NCBI GenBank assembly: GCA_022784805.1
Contig: JALFYG010000297.1
Span: forward strand, 1 to 29,779
Reading direction: 5' to 3'
DNA from: Spirochaetales bacterium
GTDB taxonomy: Bacteria > Spirochaetota > Spirochaetia > Sphaerochaetales > Sphaerochaetaceae
Length of the DNA: 29,779 nucleotides
Below, in pieces: positions 23,043 to 29,779 of the stretch. The notes below the pieces were generated by a model, which worked only from the letters and a program-made list of their open reading frames with translations, was not told where the DNA came from and searched no databases. Both the position numbers and the translations under genes were made by a program. Numbering within the stretch: position 1 is the first letter of the stretch; each line of letters starts with the position of its first letter.

Positions 23043-23630
23043 ATGGAATTAAGGGAGCTTGTATATTCCACACTTGTTCTCAGCACCAATTCTTCTTTTG
23101 TTACTTTTGCTTCAGAGCTATTTACTCAGAACTCTTTCTATCCTGTGAAGAAAGTGAGTTCAGTCACTGAAGCGAGAAGAGCACTTTCCATAAGAAGTTA
23201 TGATGTGCTGATCGTAAACTATCCCCTTCTCGATGAGACAGGGCTGGAGCTATCAATGGAAATGAGCAGGGATTGCTCATCGGTGGTATTGATGATGGTT
23301 CCTGCCGCTGTCTTCGAGGACGTTGAGGCCAAAACCCGTGGTAGTGGCGTATTTCTATTAAAAAAACCTATCTCTTTGATTACTCTCTCCCAGGCTTTCT
23401 CTTGGCTCAGGTCAGCCTCTGACAGAGTGAGAAGCGTTCAGAGCGGAAGAGTAAAATTGGAAGAAAAACTCGATGAAATTCGCCTTGTCACCAGGGCTAA
23501 GCTTATTTTGATGGAAAACCTGAAGATGACCGAAGAAGAGGCCCATAAGCACATAACTCATGAAGCTATGAATAGATGTATATCGAAACGCGAAGTGGCC
23601 AACATAATTCTCAATACTTGGTCAAGATGA
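23043..23630 (+). CDS. ANTAR-domain transcription antiterminator with pseudo-receiver (NitR-like)
   Basis: A 195-residue regulator. Residues 7-120 fold like a receiver but lack the acidic pair after the first strand (LVLSTNSS), have Asn59 where the phospho-acceptor Asp should be (IVNYPLLDETG), and keep Lys108-Pro109. Residues about 125-193 are a coiled-coil plus ANTAR domain: EIRLVTRAKLILMENL, KMTEEEAHKHI, EAM, KREVANIIL. ANTAR proteins such as AmiR, NasR and EutV bind RNA hexaloop hairpins and prevent termination. A related gene (nitR) sits next to glnA in some clostridia. It starts 3 bases after glnA and ends the operon. The likely RNA target is the glnN leader. The signal is probably a ligand or a protein partner such as GS, as phosphorylation looks unlikely. 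Confidence 0.88.
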   Translation: MELRELVYSTLVLSTNSSFVTFASELFTQNSFYPVKKVSSVTEARRALSIRSYDVLIVNYPLLDETGLELSMEMSRDCSSVVLMMVPAAVFEDVEAKTRGSGVFLLKKPISLITLSQAFSWLRSASDRVRSVQSGRVKLEEKLDEIRLVTRAKLILMENLKMTEEEAHKHITHEAMNRCISKREVANIILNTWSR

Positions 23631-23664
23631 TTTGTATTTTATTCCTTTCTTTTCTCTCTATCCG

Positions 23665-23694
23665 TTGACCAATAGTTAAATAATTGACTAACAT
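23665..23694 (+). promoter_or_regulatory. Promoter of the rpsF-dnaB operon
   Basis: TTGACC (23665-23670), 18 bases, TAACAT (23689-23694). The predicted start near 23701 gives a leader of about 54 bases containing the hairpin at 23709-23725. Confidence 0.45.
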
Positions 23695-23708
23695 AGACCT
23701 ACCTCTTT

Positions 23709-23725
23709 ATCCGATGTAATCGGAT
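23709..23725 (+). promoter_or_regulatory. rpsF leader hairpin (possible S6:S18 autoregulatory site)
   Basis: ATCCGAT, loop GTA, ATCGGAT is a perfect 7-bp stem in the rpsF leader, 19 bases before AGGAGG. In several phyla the S6:S18 complex binds a leader hairpin with a conserved CCG and represses its own operon. The CCG here is inside the stem, so the match is only suggestive. Confidence 0.3.
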
Positions 23726-23754
23726 CGAATTATTATGTCCACAAGGAGGAATTC

Positions 23755-24042
23755 ATGATTTCAAATTATGAGTTCACAGTCATCTTCGATGCTAACGAAG
23801 AGAAGACTAAAGCAGGACTTGAACTTGTCGAGTCCACCTTCGCAAAAAATGGTGTAGAAGTCACCAAGAAGGAAGACATGGGTGTCAGAACACTGGCATA
23901 TCTCATCAACAAGCAGGAAAAGGGTCACTACGTCTATTTCGAACTCAAGGCCGAAGGACAGACTATCAAGACTATGTCCAGAGTCTTCGAGCTTTCTTCT
24001 GACGTCCTCAAGTACCTGTTCATTAATCCGGAAAAGATCTGA
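23755..24042 (+). CDS. rpsF: Ribosomal protein bS6
   Basis: A 95-residue small-subunit protein of standard length. It opens MISNYEFTVIFDANEEKTKA and contains the bS6 patterns MGVRTLAYLINKQEKGHYVYF and a C-terminal FELSSDVLKYLF segment. It pairs with bS18 on the platform of the 30S subunit. AGGAGG at 23744-23749 is well placed before the ATG. It heads the conserved rpsF-ssb-rpsR-rplI-dnaB order and is probably autoregulated together with bS18 through the leader. Confidence 0.96.
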   Translation: MISNYEFTVIFDANEEKTKAGLELVESTFAKNGVEVTKKEDMGVRTLAYLINKQEKGHYVYFELKAEGQTIKTMSRVFELSSDVLKYLFINPEKI

Positions 24043-24054
24043 GGGTAGATATTC

Positions 24055-24555
24055 ATGTCAGACATCAACTGCGTAACACTCACAGGAAGATTGACAAGAG
24101 ACGCTGAGCTCAAATACACACAGAATGGCGGAGCAATCGTCAGATTCTCCATGGCTGTCAACAGATCAAAGAGGAATGCTGACGGCAGCTGGGCAGACGA
24201 AGCTTCATATTTCGACTGTGTCTATTTCGGCAAAGGTGCTGAAAGTGTCAACTCCTATCTTTCCCGTGGTCGTCAGGTTGCTGTGAGCGGAGAGCTCAGA
24301 CAATCCAGATGGGAACAGGATGGACAAACGAGAAGTAGGGTTGAGGTCTTTGTGAACAATCTTTCCCTACTGTCACAGGGTGGTTCAAAGTCCCAGGAAG
24401 GGGATGGTGGAAACGGAGGATCTTATCAGAAGCCTCAGTCCACGAACCAGAACAGTTATTCAAAGCCTCAGAACCAGTATCGCCCACAGCCTCAGTATCA
24501 GGCTCCGGTGTCCAATGGTCCAGAGGAATTTCAGGACGACGATATTCCGTTCTAA
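24055..24555 (+). CDS. ssb: Single-stranded DNA-binding protein
   Basis: A 166-residue protein with an N-terminal OB-fold (about residues 1-105) showing NCVTLTGRLTRDAELKYT, FSMAVNR, YFDCVYFGKGAE and SRGRQVAVSGELR. A glutamine-, asparagine- and proline-rich linker follows, and the conserved acidic tip DDDIPF ends the protein. The tip recruits replication and repair partners such as primase, RecO and exonuclease I. It lies between rpsF and rpsR, 12 bases after the former, with GAGGG before the ATG. Standard length for a tetrameric bacterial SSB. Confidence 0.96.
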   Translation: MSDINCVTLTGRLTRDAELKYTQNGGAIVRFSMAVNRSKRNADGSWADEASYFDCVYFGKGAESVNSYLSRGRQVAVSGELRQSRWEQDGQTRSRVEVFVNNLSLLSQGGSKSQEGDGGNGGSYQKPQSTNQNSYSKPQNQYRPQPQYQAPVSNGPEEFQDDDIPF

Positions 24556-24569
24556 TTAAGGAGTAAAAA

Positions 24570-24851
24570 ATGAAGGAAGATAGAGATTTTAACGAAATGG
24601 ATAAAGGCGCACTCAAAGATAGAAAGATGGGTGTCAGAAAGGCTGGCTACAAGAAAAAGGTTTGTAAGTTCTGCCAGGGTGCTGCTCCAGCAGATTATAA
24701 GAACAGTGAAATGTTGAAGAGATACATCACAGAGAGAGGTAAGATTCTCCCTGCTCGCATCACTGGAACTTGTGCTAAGCACCAGAGAGCTCTCAACAGA
24801 GAAATCAAGAGAGCAAGAACACTTGCTTATCTCCCATTCGAGAAGAAGTGA
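24570..24851 (+). CDS. rpsR: Ribosomal protein bS18
   Basis: A 93-residue basic protein with the bS18 core KVCKFCQGAAPADYKNSEML, then KRYITERGKILPARITGTCA and KHQRALNREIKRARTLAYLP. It binds 16S rRNA with bS6 on the 30S platform. The Cys pair CKFC and the later Cys in GTCAKHQ suggest the zinc-binding form. A strong AAGGAG lies 5 bases before the ATG. The N-terminal 25 residues are charged and variable, as usual. Confidence 0.96.
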   Translation: MKEDRDFNEMDKGALKDRKMGVRKAGYKKKVCKFCQGAAPADYKNSEMLKRYITERGKILPARITGTCAKHQRALNREIKRARTLAYLPFEKK

Positions 24852-24855
24852 GGCA

Positions 24856-25818
24856 ATGGACGAAGGCTTAATCAAAAAGACTCCCAATAGAGGAGTCTTT
24901 CCTAAGGTTCTTGTATCTATAGCGATGTCTTTGATTCTCCTTTCTTTGGAGTTCACTTCGCTTATTTATACATTACCTATAATGGCCTTTGTCGCAGTTT
25001 CCCGGAGAGAGGACGGACTGAAGGTTTTTCTTCCAACCGCCCTCATTCTCATTCTTCGTTCCCTTTATTACAGCTGGGGAATGGAGAATCTGTTGCTCTG
25101 GGTTTGTTTAGACCTATATGTCCCTTTGTCACTGTTAGTGGCAGGCTATATATGGACTATATCAACAGGAAGGTTGGAAAAGAGACTCTTTTTGTCTATT
25201 CTTCCTGCTTTTCTTGCCACGATCCTTATTGGATTAGTGTTTTTTATGGATAGGGCGCTCTTTGATACTTTCTATATGAGTATGAAGGATGCGTTTGCTG
25301 CTGTAATGGAAAACACATTGGCTGTACTTGGAATAGAAGCTGACATTGACTTCTTGTTCCTTATGGTCAGTGTAACGGTGGGTGTATTTGCTCTTCCTAC
25401 CATTGTTGCAACGGCTTGTGTCTCTTTCTTTTATTATGAGTCAAGGAGACATTCAAGAGAAACCGCACTGGATGATGCAGTTGCCGCCATAGAATTGAAT
25501 ACAAACATTGTTTGGATTCTGATTCTTGCTTTGGCTCTCTTCTTGCTTGGTCGGTTTATATCTATGCCATTGGTCCTTTCTATGGCTTTTTTAAGCTTGG
25601 TTGTGACCATGCTCCTGGTTTATTCAATACAGGGCTTCTCTGTATTGATGGCTTGGATAAAAAACGGTGGTGTGAATATGAAGAGTACAACTCTCTTCAT
25701 TATTCTCTTGATGATTGGTCTATTGATGCCGGGACTAAATATAGTGGTTCTCATTGGACTACCTGTAATTGGACTCATTGAGAACTTTTTCAACATTAAG
25801 ACAAGGAGAAAGAAATGA
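24856..25818 (+). CDS. DUF2232 (YybS-like) membrane protein
   Basis: About 320 residues with some eight predicted membrane helices in two groups separated by a hydrophilic stretch (about residues 190-235). The fold and position between rpsR and rplI match DUF2232/YybS proteins. These are integral membrane proteins of unknown function found at this place in Firmicutes, spirochaetes and others; they have been compared to ECF-type S components without proven function. The start at 24856 is preferred: GAGG lies just upstream and the stop of rpsR is 4 bases away, whereas the longer frame to 24772 runs through rpsR. The stop overlaps the rplI ATG (ATGA). Confidence 0.8.
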   Translation: MDEGLIKKTPNRGVFPKVLVSIAMSLILLSLEFTSLIYTLPIMAFVAVSRREDGLKVFLPTALILILRSLYYSWGMENLLLWVCLDLYVPLSLLVAGYIWTISTGRLEKRLFLSILPAFLATILIGLVFFMDRALFDTFYMSMKDAFAAVMENTLAVLGIEADIDFLFLMVSVTVGVFALPTIVATACVSFFYYESRRHSRETALDDAVAAIELNTNIVWILILALALFLLGRFISMPLVLSMAFLSLVVTMLLVYSIQGFSVLMAWIKNGGVNMKSTTLFIILLMIGLLMPGLNIVVLIGLPVIGLIENFFNIKTRRKK

Positions 25819-26405
25819 AAATCATTCTCAACAACGACGTTGTACACCTCGGTGAAGAAGGCGACATCGTAACAGTAAAAGACGGTTATGCTAGAAACTA
25901 CCTCCTGCCAACAGGCGCTGCAGTCATCTACAACAAGGCTAATGCAGCTATGTTCAAGCAGAAAGAAGAGCAGATTGCAAAGAGAAAGGCTGAAAAGAGA
26001 GCAGCTTCTGCTTCTCTCAAGGAGAGACTCGACAATGTTAGTATCTCTCTCGTTGTTACAGCTGGTGAATCTGGAAAGCTCTTTGGTTCCGTAACATCTC
26101 AGATGGTTCAGGAAGCTCTTCTCAAGGAAGGCTTTGAGATCGAGAAGAAGAAGCTCGATGTTCCTACACACTCTATCAAGATGACAGGAACATACCACAT
26201 CGTTGCTCACCTCTATGAGAACGACAAGGCTACTATCACTCTCAACGTTCTTTCTGAAGCTGAAGTAAAGGCTGCTGCTAAGAAGGCTGCTGAAGAAAAG
26301 GCAAAGGCTGAAGCAGAAGCAAAGGCTAAGGCAGAGGCTGAGGCTAAGGCTGCTGAAGAAGCTGCTACTGAAAGCACAGAAACAGAAGCTCCTGTAGAGG
26401 GTTAA
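25815..26405 (+). CDS. rplI: Ribosomal protein bL9 with C-terminal extension
   Basis: A 196-residue bL9, about 45 longer than the usual 148-150. The N-terminal rRNA-binding domain has MKIILNNDVVHLGEEGDIVT and VKDGYARNYLLPTGAA, then the long connecting helix (about 40-75) and the C-terminal domain ending near HLYENDKATITLNVLSEAE. After that comes a low-complexity Ala/Lys/Glu tail (about 148-190) that should form a charged helix. bL9 binds 23S rRNA near the L1 stalk and reaches toward neighbouring ribosomes. The AAGGAG ribosome binding site lies in the end of the preceding gene. Confidence 0.95.
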   Translation: MKIILNNDVVHLGEEGDIVTVKDGYARNYLLPTGAAVIYNKANAAMFKQKEEQIAKRKAEKRAASASLKERLDNVSISLVVTAGESGKLFGSVTSQMVQEALLKEGFEIEKKKLDVPTHSIKMTGTYHIVAHLYENDKATITLNVLSEAEVKAAAKKAAEEKAKAEAEAKAKAEAEAKAAEEAATESTETEAPVEG

Positions 26406-26411
26406 TCACAT

Positions 26412-27845
26412 ATGGCAGAGTCACAAGATAACACATCCAAAATTAGGATGCTTCCTCATGACGATGAAGCGGAAAAAGGTGTTCTTGGGGCTCTGTTATT
26501 GAATTCAGAGGTCTGGGATACGGTTTCATCCACTCTCGAGGCCTCTGATTTTTATTCACCTTTTAATGGTAATATTTTCCAAGCTATCTCAGATATCATG
26601 GAAAGAGAAGGCATGAAGAGTTTCGACGGCCTTATTCTTGTTGATTATCTTAAGAGAAAGAATCTTTTGGAAAAGTGTGGTGGAGTAGGGTATATCGCCC
26701 AGCTCACCAATGTTCAGGTAGTCACTGCCAATGTCTCCAGATATGTAGAAATCGTACAGGAGGCTTCTAAGAGAAGAAGACTCTTCACTGTTGCTACTTC
26801 CCTTGAAAAAGACGTATTCGATCCATCTGTAAACATCGATGATTCCTTAGACCATAACTCTAAGATTCTCACAGACGCCCTCTTAAAGGGTATGAAGGAG
26901 AAGTCCTCAGAGTACTCTCTTGGTCATATCTCAACATTTACATTTGAAGAAATATCCAAGAAAATGGAAGGAAAGGCAGAGATAGACAGAATCGAAACTG
27001 GCTTCGATGTCCTCGATAAATATACCAACGGTGGTTTTGCCAACGAAGAGTATGTTATTATTGGAGCTCGTCCATCTATCGGTAAGACTGCTTTTGCTCT
27101 CAGCATGATGTATAACATGATGAGAAACAATAAGAAGATTGCTTTCTTCTCCCTTGAAATGCCTGCAAAATCAATTGCCATGAGACTCTTTGCCATCGAT
27201 AGTAAGGTTGAATTGGCGAAGATCATCAAGGCTCAGTTTATCGGCGATGAGTTTGAACGTATCATGGACAGCTGTTCCCGTCTTTATGACTACAGCGACA
27301 ATATGTACATCGTTGATGTTCCAAATATCTCTTTGACAGAACTGAGGGCTAAGGCAAGACTTTTGAAGAAAGAGAAGAATATCGACTGTATAGTAATCGA
27401 CTATATCGGTCTTATTTCTGTCCCTTCGACTTATGCAAGCCAGAAAAAGTTTGAGCAGGTATCTATGATTTCCCTTGCTCTCAAGCAGCTTGCCAGAGAG
27501 CTTAAGGTTCCTGTAATCGTACTTTGTCAGGTAGGAAGAGAGAGTGAGGAGCAGGCTCCTATTCTCTCCAATCTCAGAGACTCTGGTTCCATTGAACAGG
27601 ACGCTGACGTTGTATGTTTCCTGCATAGAAAGAAGAACCTTACGGAAGAAGAGAAACAGAAGAACCTCAAGGACTCTCAAGGTAGGGCCAACATTCAGGT
27701 AACACAGTTTATTGTTGCCAAGAACCGTAACGGTGAAACTGGTACCTTTAAGATTGGTTATAACGGACCACTTACATTCTATAATGATGTTGATCAGAGC
27801 TCTGAGTTCATCGACTACGAGCAGAAGGTTCCTAGTAAGAAGTAA
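26412..27845 (+). CDS. dnaB: Replicative DNA helicase DnaB
   Basis: A 477-residue hexameric helicase that unwinds the replication fork. The N-terminal domain (about 10-115) begins with MLPHDDEAEKGVLGALLLNS. The RecA-like domain has Walker A ARPSIGKTAFALSM (starting near residue 219), the FFSLEMPAKSIAMRL segment, Walker B IDCIVIDYIGL and SNLRDSGSIEQDADVVCFLH. Standard length, no intein. It is the last gene of the rpsF cluster. Its stop is separated by a single base from the stop of convergent rseP, with no room for a terminator. Confidence 0.96.
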   Translation: MAESQDNTSKIRMLPHDDEAEKGVLGALLLNSEVWDTVSSTLEASDFYSPFNGNIFQAISDIMEREGMKSFDGLILVDYLKRKNLLEKCGGVGYIAQLTNVQVVTANVSRYVEIVQEASKRRRLFTVATSLEKDVFDPSVNIDDSLDHNSKILTDALLKGMKEKSSEYSLGHISTFTFEEISKKMEGKAEIDRIETGFDVLDKYTNGGFANEEYVIIGARPSIGKTAFALSMMYNMMRNNKKIAFFSLEMPAKSIAMRLFAIDSKVELAKIIKAQFIGDEFERIMDSCSRLYDYSDNMYIVDVPNISLTELRAKARLLKKEKNIDCIVIDYIGLISVPSTYASQKKFEQVSMISLALKQLARELKVPVIVLCQVGRESEEQAPILSNLRDSGSIEQDADVVCFLHRKKNLTEEEKQKNLKDSQGRANIQVTQFIVAKNRNGETGTFKIGYNGPLTFYNDVDQSSEFIDYEQKVPSKK

Positions 27846-27846
27846 C

Positions 27847-29169
27847 CTATAGAAATAGCATCTCAACTATTCCCCAAGCGTTCATTGCGATTATCAGGCC
27901 CCATGCAGCTATCATGCCGGAAATATGAAGGACAAGGTATGTATTTGGCTTAAGAGGCCTATGAACAAGCATTTCAGCCACTGTAATAAGCATCTGTCCT
28001 CCATCAAAGGTTGGGATAGGTATAAGGTTACCAACTGAAATAGAAATGCTGATGATGGCGAGTAAATATAATAGGGTCCTGACGCCGCTTCTGTTGCTTT
28101 CTGAGAATGCTATCGTTGATATTCTTCCAATGTTTTCAGCACTTGTAAATGGTCCGCTGATCACTTCCAAGGCTTCACTGAAGTTAAAGGAGAGAAGCTT
28201 GATCAAGGCTGCAGCAGTTTTCTTTGCCAGATCTATTGTCTTATAAAAAGCAGTAGTGAGAGGAGTGGAAGAATCTGGAGAGACCCTGTAGTCGGTACTC
28301 CAGGCAAAAGGGAAGGACTTTCCTTCTATTCTATCATTCTTTATTCCCTCTTCATTTTTGAATGTCAGATCATAGACTTCGCTATCAATTAAATATAGGT
28401 CATAAGTCCACTCAATTGGAACGCCATTGGCTTCTATGAGAATGTCCCCAACTTCTATCATTTCGTCTTCACTACGACCAACAATAGGTTTCTCTAGGTT
28501 TGCAATTCCATAGCTCCATCCACTCTCTGTTGCAGTGGGCGAGACAGTGACAGTCATCTCTTTTCCATCACGAAGAATGTTCAGGTCCACCTCTTTTCCT
28601 TCTTGGCTCTGTAACCAGGAAGAGAAGTCTTCCCAATCAAGAAAGAATCTATCATTGGATGACAAGATGATATCTCCTTTCTGAATCTCTTTCTGTTCAA
28701 TATTGGATGAAAAAAGGGCAGAGTAATCAGAAGTGGGTGCCACAATAAGGCTATGGCTTACTCTCTTGACTGGAATGGCGGAGACTATAGCCAAGAGAAG
28801 GACGGCTAGAATAAAGTTTGTCAAAGGACCCGCAAGGAAGATAAAGAACTTCCTCCAAGGACTAATGGCAAAGAAAGAGCCTTTCTCTGCGGTGTTTATT
28901 TTCTTACTCTTATTGGAGAGAGCCACTGTCAAATCTTCTGAGCCGCCAAGCCTACAGTAGCCACCAAAAGGAATCAAGGAGAGACGAAACTCCGTCTTCT
29001 TTCCCCAGTGACGCCAGATCACAGGCCCAACACCGATGCCAAACTCTTCTACTTCTGCTCCAAATAATCTTGCTGCAAGAAAATGGCCAAGTTCATGAAC
29101 CAATAAAACGAGACCTGTACATAAAAGGCCAATTATCAGATAAAGAACATATAGAAGTAGATCAATCAT
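27847..29169 (-). CDS. rseP: RIP-family zinc metalloprotease RseP
   Basis: A 440-residue site-2-type intramembrane protease. The first helix carries the zinc-binding HELGH (25-29). FGIGVGPVIW and LIPFGGYCRLGG follow, then helix two, one or two PDZ-like regions (about 150-260), and the second active-site motif LIPIPTFDGGQML near residue 380. Such enzymes cut anti-sigma factors or leftover signal peptides in the inner membrane. The start ATG overlaps the dxr stop (4 bases), a common pairing of envelope and isoprenoid genes. The gene is tail to tail with dnaB. Confidence 0.94.
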   Translation of the reverse strand: MIDLLLYVLYLIIGLLCTGLVLLVHELGHFLAARLFGAEVEEFGIGVGPVIWRHWGKKTEFRLSLIPFGGYCRLGGSEDLTVALSNKSKKINTAEKGSFFAISPWRKFFIFLAGPLTNFILAVLLLAIVSAIPVKRVSHSLIVAPTSDYSALFSSNIEQKEIQKGDIILSSNDRFFLDWEDFSSWLQSQEGKEVDLNILRDGKEMTVTVSPTATESGWSYGIANLEKPIVGRSEDEMIEVGDILIEANGVPIEWTYDLYLIDSEVYDLTFKNEEGIKNDRIEGKSFPFAWSTDYRVSPDSSTPLTTAFYKTIDLAKKTAAALIKLLSFNFSEALEVISGPFTSAENIGRISTIAFSESNRSGVRTLLYLLAIISISISVGNLIPIPTFDGGQMLITVAEMLVHRPLKPNTYLVLHISGMIAAWGLIIAMNAWGIVEMLFL

Positions 29170-29779
29170 AAAGCGCTTCTGGAAATCTCTCTGGCTATCC
29201 TATCTTTTTCCATTGTTTCCTTGTAGTTTGATACACTTTCTTTGAAAGTATCATCAAGAAGAGTCTTCTCTACAATCTCACTGATTCTTGAATATGGAAT
29301 CAAGCCCTCCATAAATGCATTGACTGCAACTTCATCAGCTGCGTTATATGCAATAGTGGCGCTTCCTCCAATCTCAAGAGCTTTATATGCAAGAGAAAGA
29401 AGAGGGAAACGAAGGGTATCAGGCTTTTCGAAAGTAAGATTAAGGTTATCAAAAGAGAGGGGTGCAACCACATTCTCCAGTTCTATCTTTCCGTCTGATA
29501 GAGCAGAAATGATAGGCAGTGTCATATCAGGAGGAGAGAGCTGAGCATATACAGCGCCTTCTTTTGTCCTTATCATTGAGTGGACAATAGACTGTCTATG
29601 AACAGTGACAGAGATATCTGATGGCCTGAAGTCAAAGAGGAAGGAAGCCTCGATTACCTCTAGTCCCTTGTTTGCAAGAGTAGAGGAATCAATAGTGATC
29701 TTCTTTCCCATCTTCCATGTCGGGTGATTCAATGCTTCTTCCACTGTTACATTCTCTAGGTCCATCCTGTCAACGAAGG
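29166..29779 (-). CDS. dxr: 1-deoxy-D-xylulose 5-phosphate reductoisomerase, C-terminal part (runs off right edge)
   Basis: About 204 codons of the C-terminal half are visible; the frame continues beyond the window (FVDRM precedes MDLENV), so the internal ATG at 29765 is not the start. Motifs of DXR are LNHPTWKMGKKITIDSSTLA, NKGLEVIEASFLF, VHRQSIVHSMI and YNAADEVAVNAFMEG, covering the catalytic and C-terminal helical domains. The enzyme makes 2-C-methyl-D-erythritol 4-phosphate with NADPH, the committed step of the MEP isoprenoid pathway. The NADPH-binding domain lies outside. It overlaps rseP by 4 bases. Confidence 0.95.
   Translation of the reverse strand, partial: FVDRMDLENVTVEEALNHPTWKMGKKITIDSSTLANKGLEVIEASFLFDFRPSDISVTVHRQSIVHSMIRTKEGAVYAQLSPPDMTLPIISALSDGKIELENVVAPLSFDNLNLTFEKPDTLRFPLLSLAYKALEIGGSATIAYNAADEVAVNAFMEGLIPYSRISEIVEKTLLDDTFKESVSNYKETMEKDRIAREISRSAL

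Noticed and set aside
26255..26405. Frameshift or fusion at the end of rplI.
   Set aside because: The frame stays open with codon use like the rest of the gene and ends just before dnaB; a low-complexity tail is the simpler reading.

Overview
The window looks like chromosomal DNA of a host-associated or anaerobic spirochaete (Spirochaetota, perhaps Sphaerochaetales or Treponematales). That placement is inferred from protein content and gene order and was not tested by a search. Supporting points are the order rpsF-ssb-rpsR-DUF2232-rplI-dnaB, a 29-codon basic mS38/AURKAIP1-like ribosomal peptide gene, a purine-binding BMP/PnrA-like protein, a type III glutamine synthetase, and a glutamate synthase split into three polypeptides. 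No tRNA, rRNA, CRISPR array, insertion sequence or prophage was seen.

Layout. (1) 1-2539, minus strand: the N-terminal part of an AddB-like nuclease/helicase protein running off the left edge, and a MATE efflux pump. (2) 2628-7012, plus strand: an Fe-S aldo/keto reductase coupled to an OmpR-type response regulator, then ABC ATPase, ABC permease and a sensor kinase with almost no sensory domain. This resembles antimicrobial-peptide sensing and export modules. A GNAT acetyltransferase converges on it. (3) 7864-11364, plus strand: metG, the mini ribosomal protein gene with its own promoter and terminator, and an orphan BMP-family protein. (4) 11388-14343, minus strand: an unrecognised lipoprotein, a short TatD hydrolase and a diacylglycerol-kinase-like lipid kinase. 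A probable structured plus-strand RNA lies between the last two. (5) 14560-23630: a nitrogen-assimilation locus. glnN-asnB run leftwards. The three glutamate synthase pieces, a short GlnA and an ANTAR-domain regulator run rightwards from the same intergenic region. (6) 23755-27845, plus strand: rpsF-ssb-rpsR-DUF2232-rplI-dnaB. (7) 27847-29779, minus strand: rseP and the C-terminal part of dxr, overlapping by 4 bp.

The most interesting signal is in region 5. The glnN leader carries a terminator-like hairpin with a U-tract just before the ribosome binding site. Its 5' arm can instead fold into a six-base-pair hairpin with the hexaloop AAUGAC, which has A at position 1 and G at position 4 as in ANTAR-protein RNA targets. 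An ANTAR regulator with a degenerate, probably non-phosphorylatable receiver is the last gene of the divergent operon. Together these suggest control of glnN-asnB by transcription antitermination. The GlnA just before the regulator is short, lacks the usual C-terminal tail, and has Lys where the active-site flap normally has Glu, so it may be impaired or may act partly as a sensor. The second signal worth following is the candidate RNA at about 13326-13440, which has a promoter, a possible H-type pseudoknot and a strong terminator but no open reading frame.
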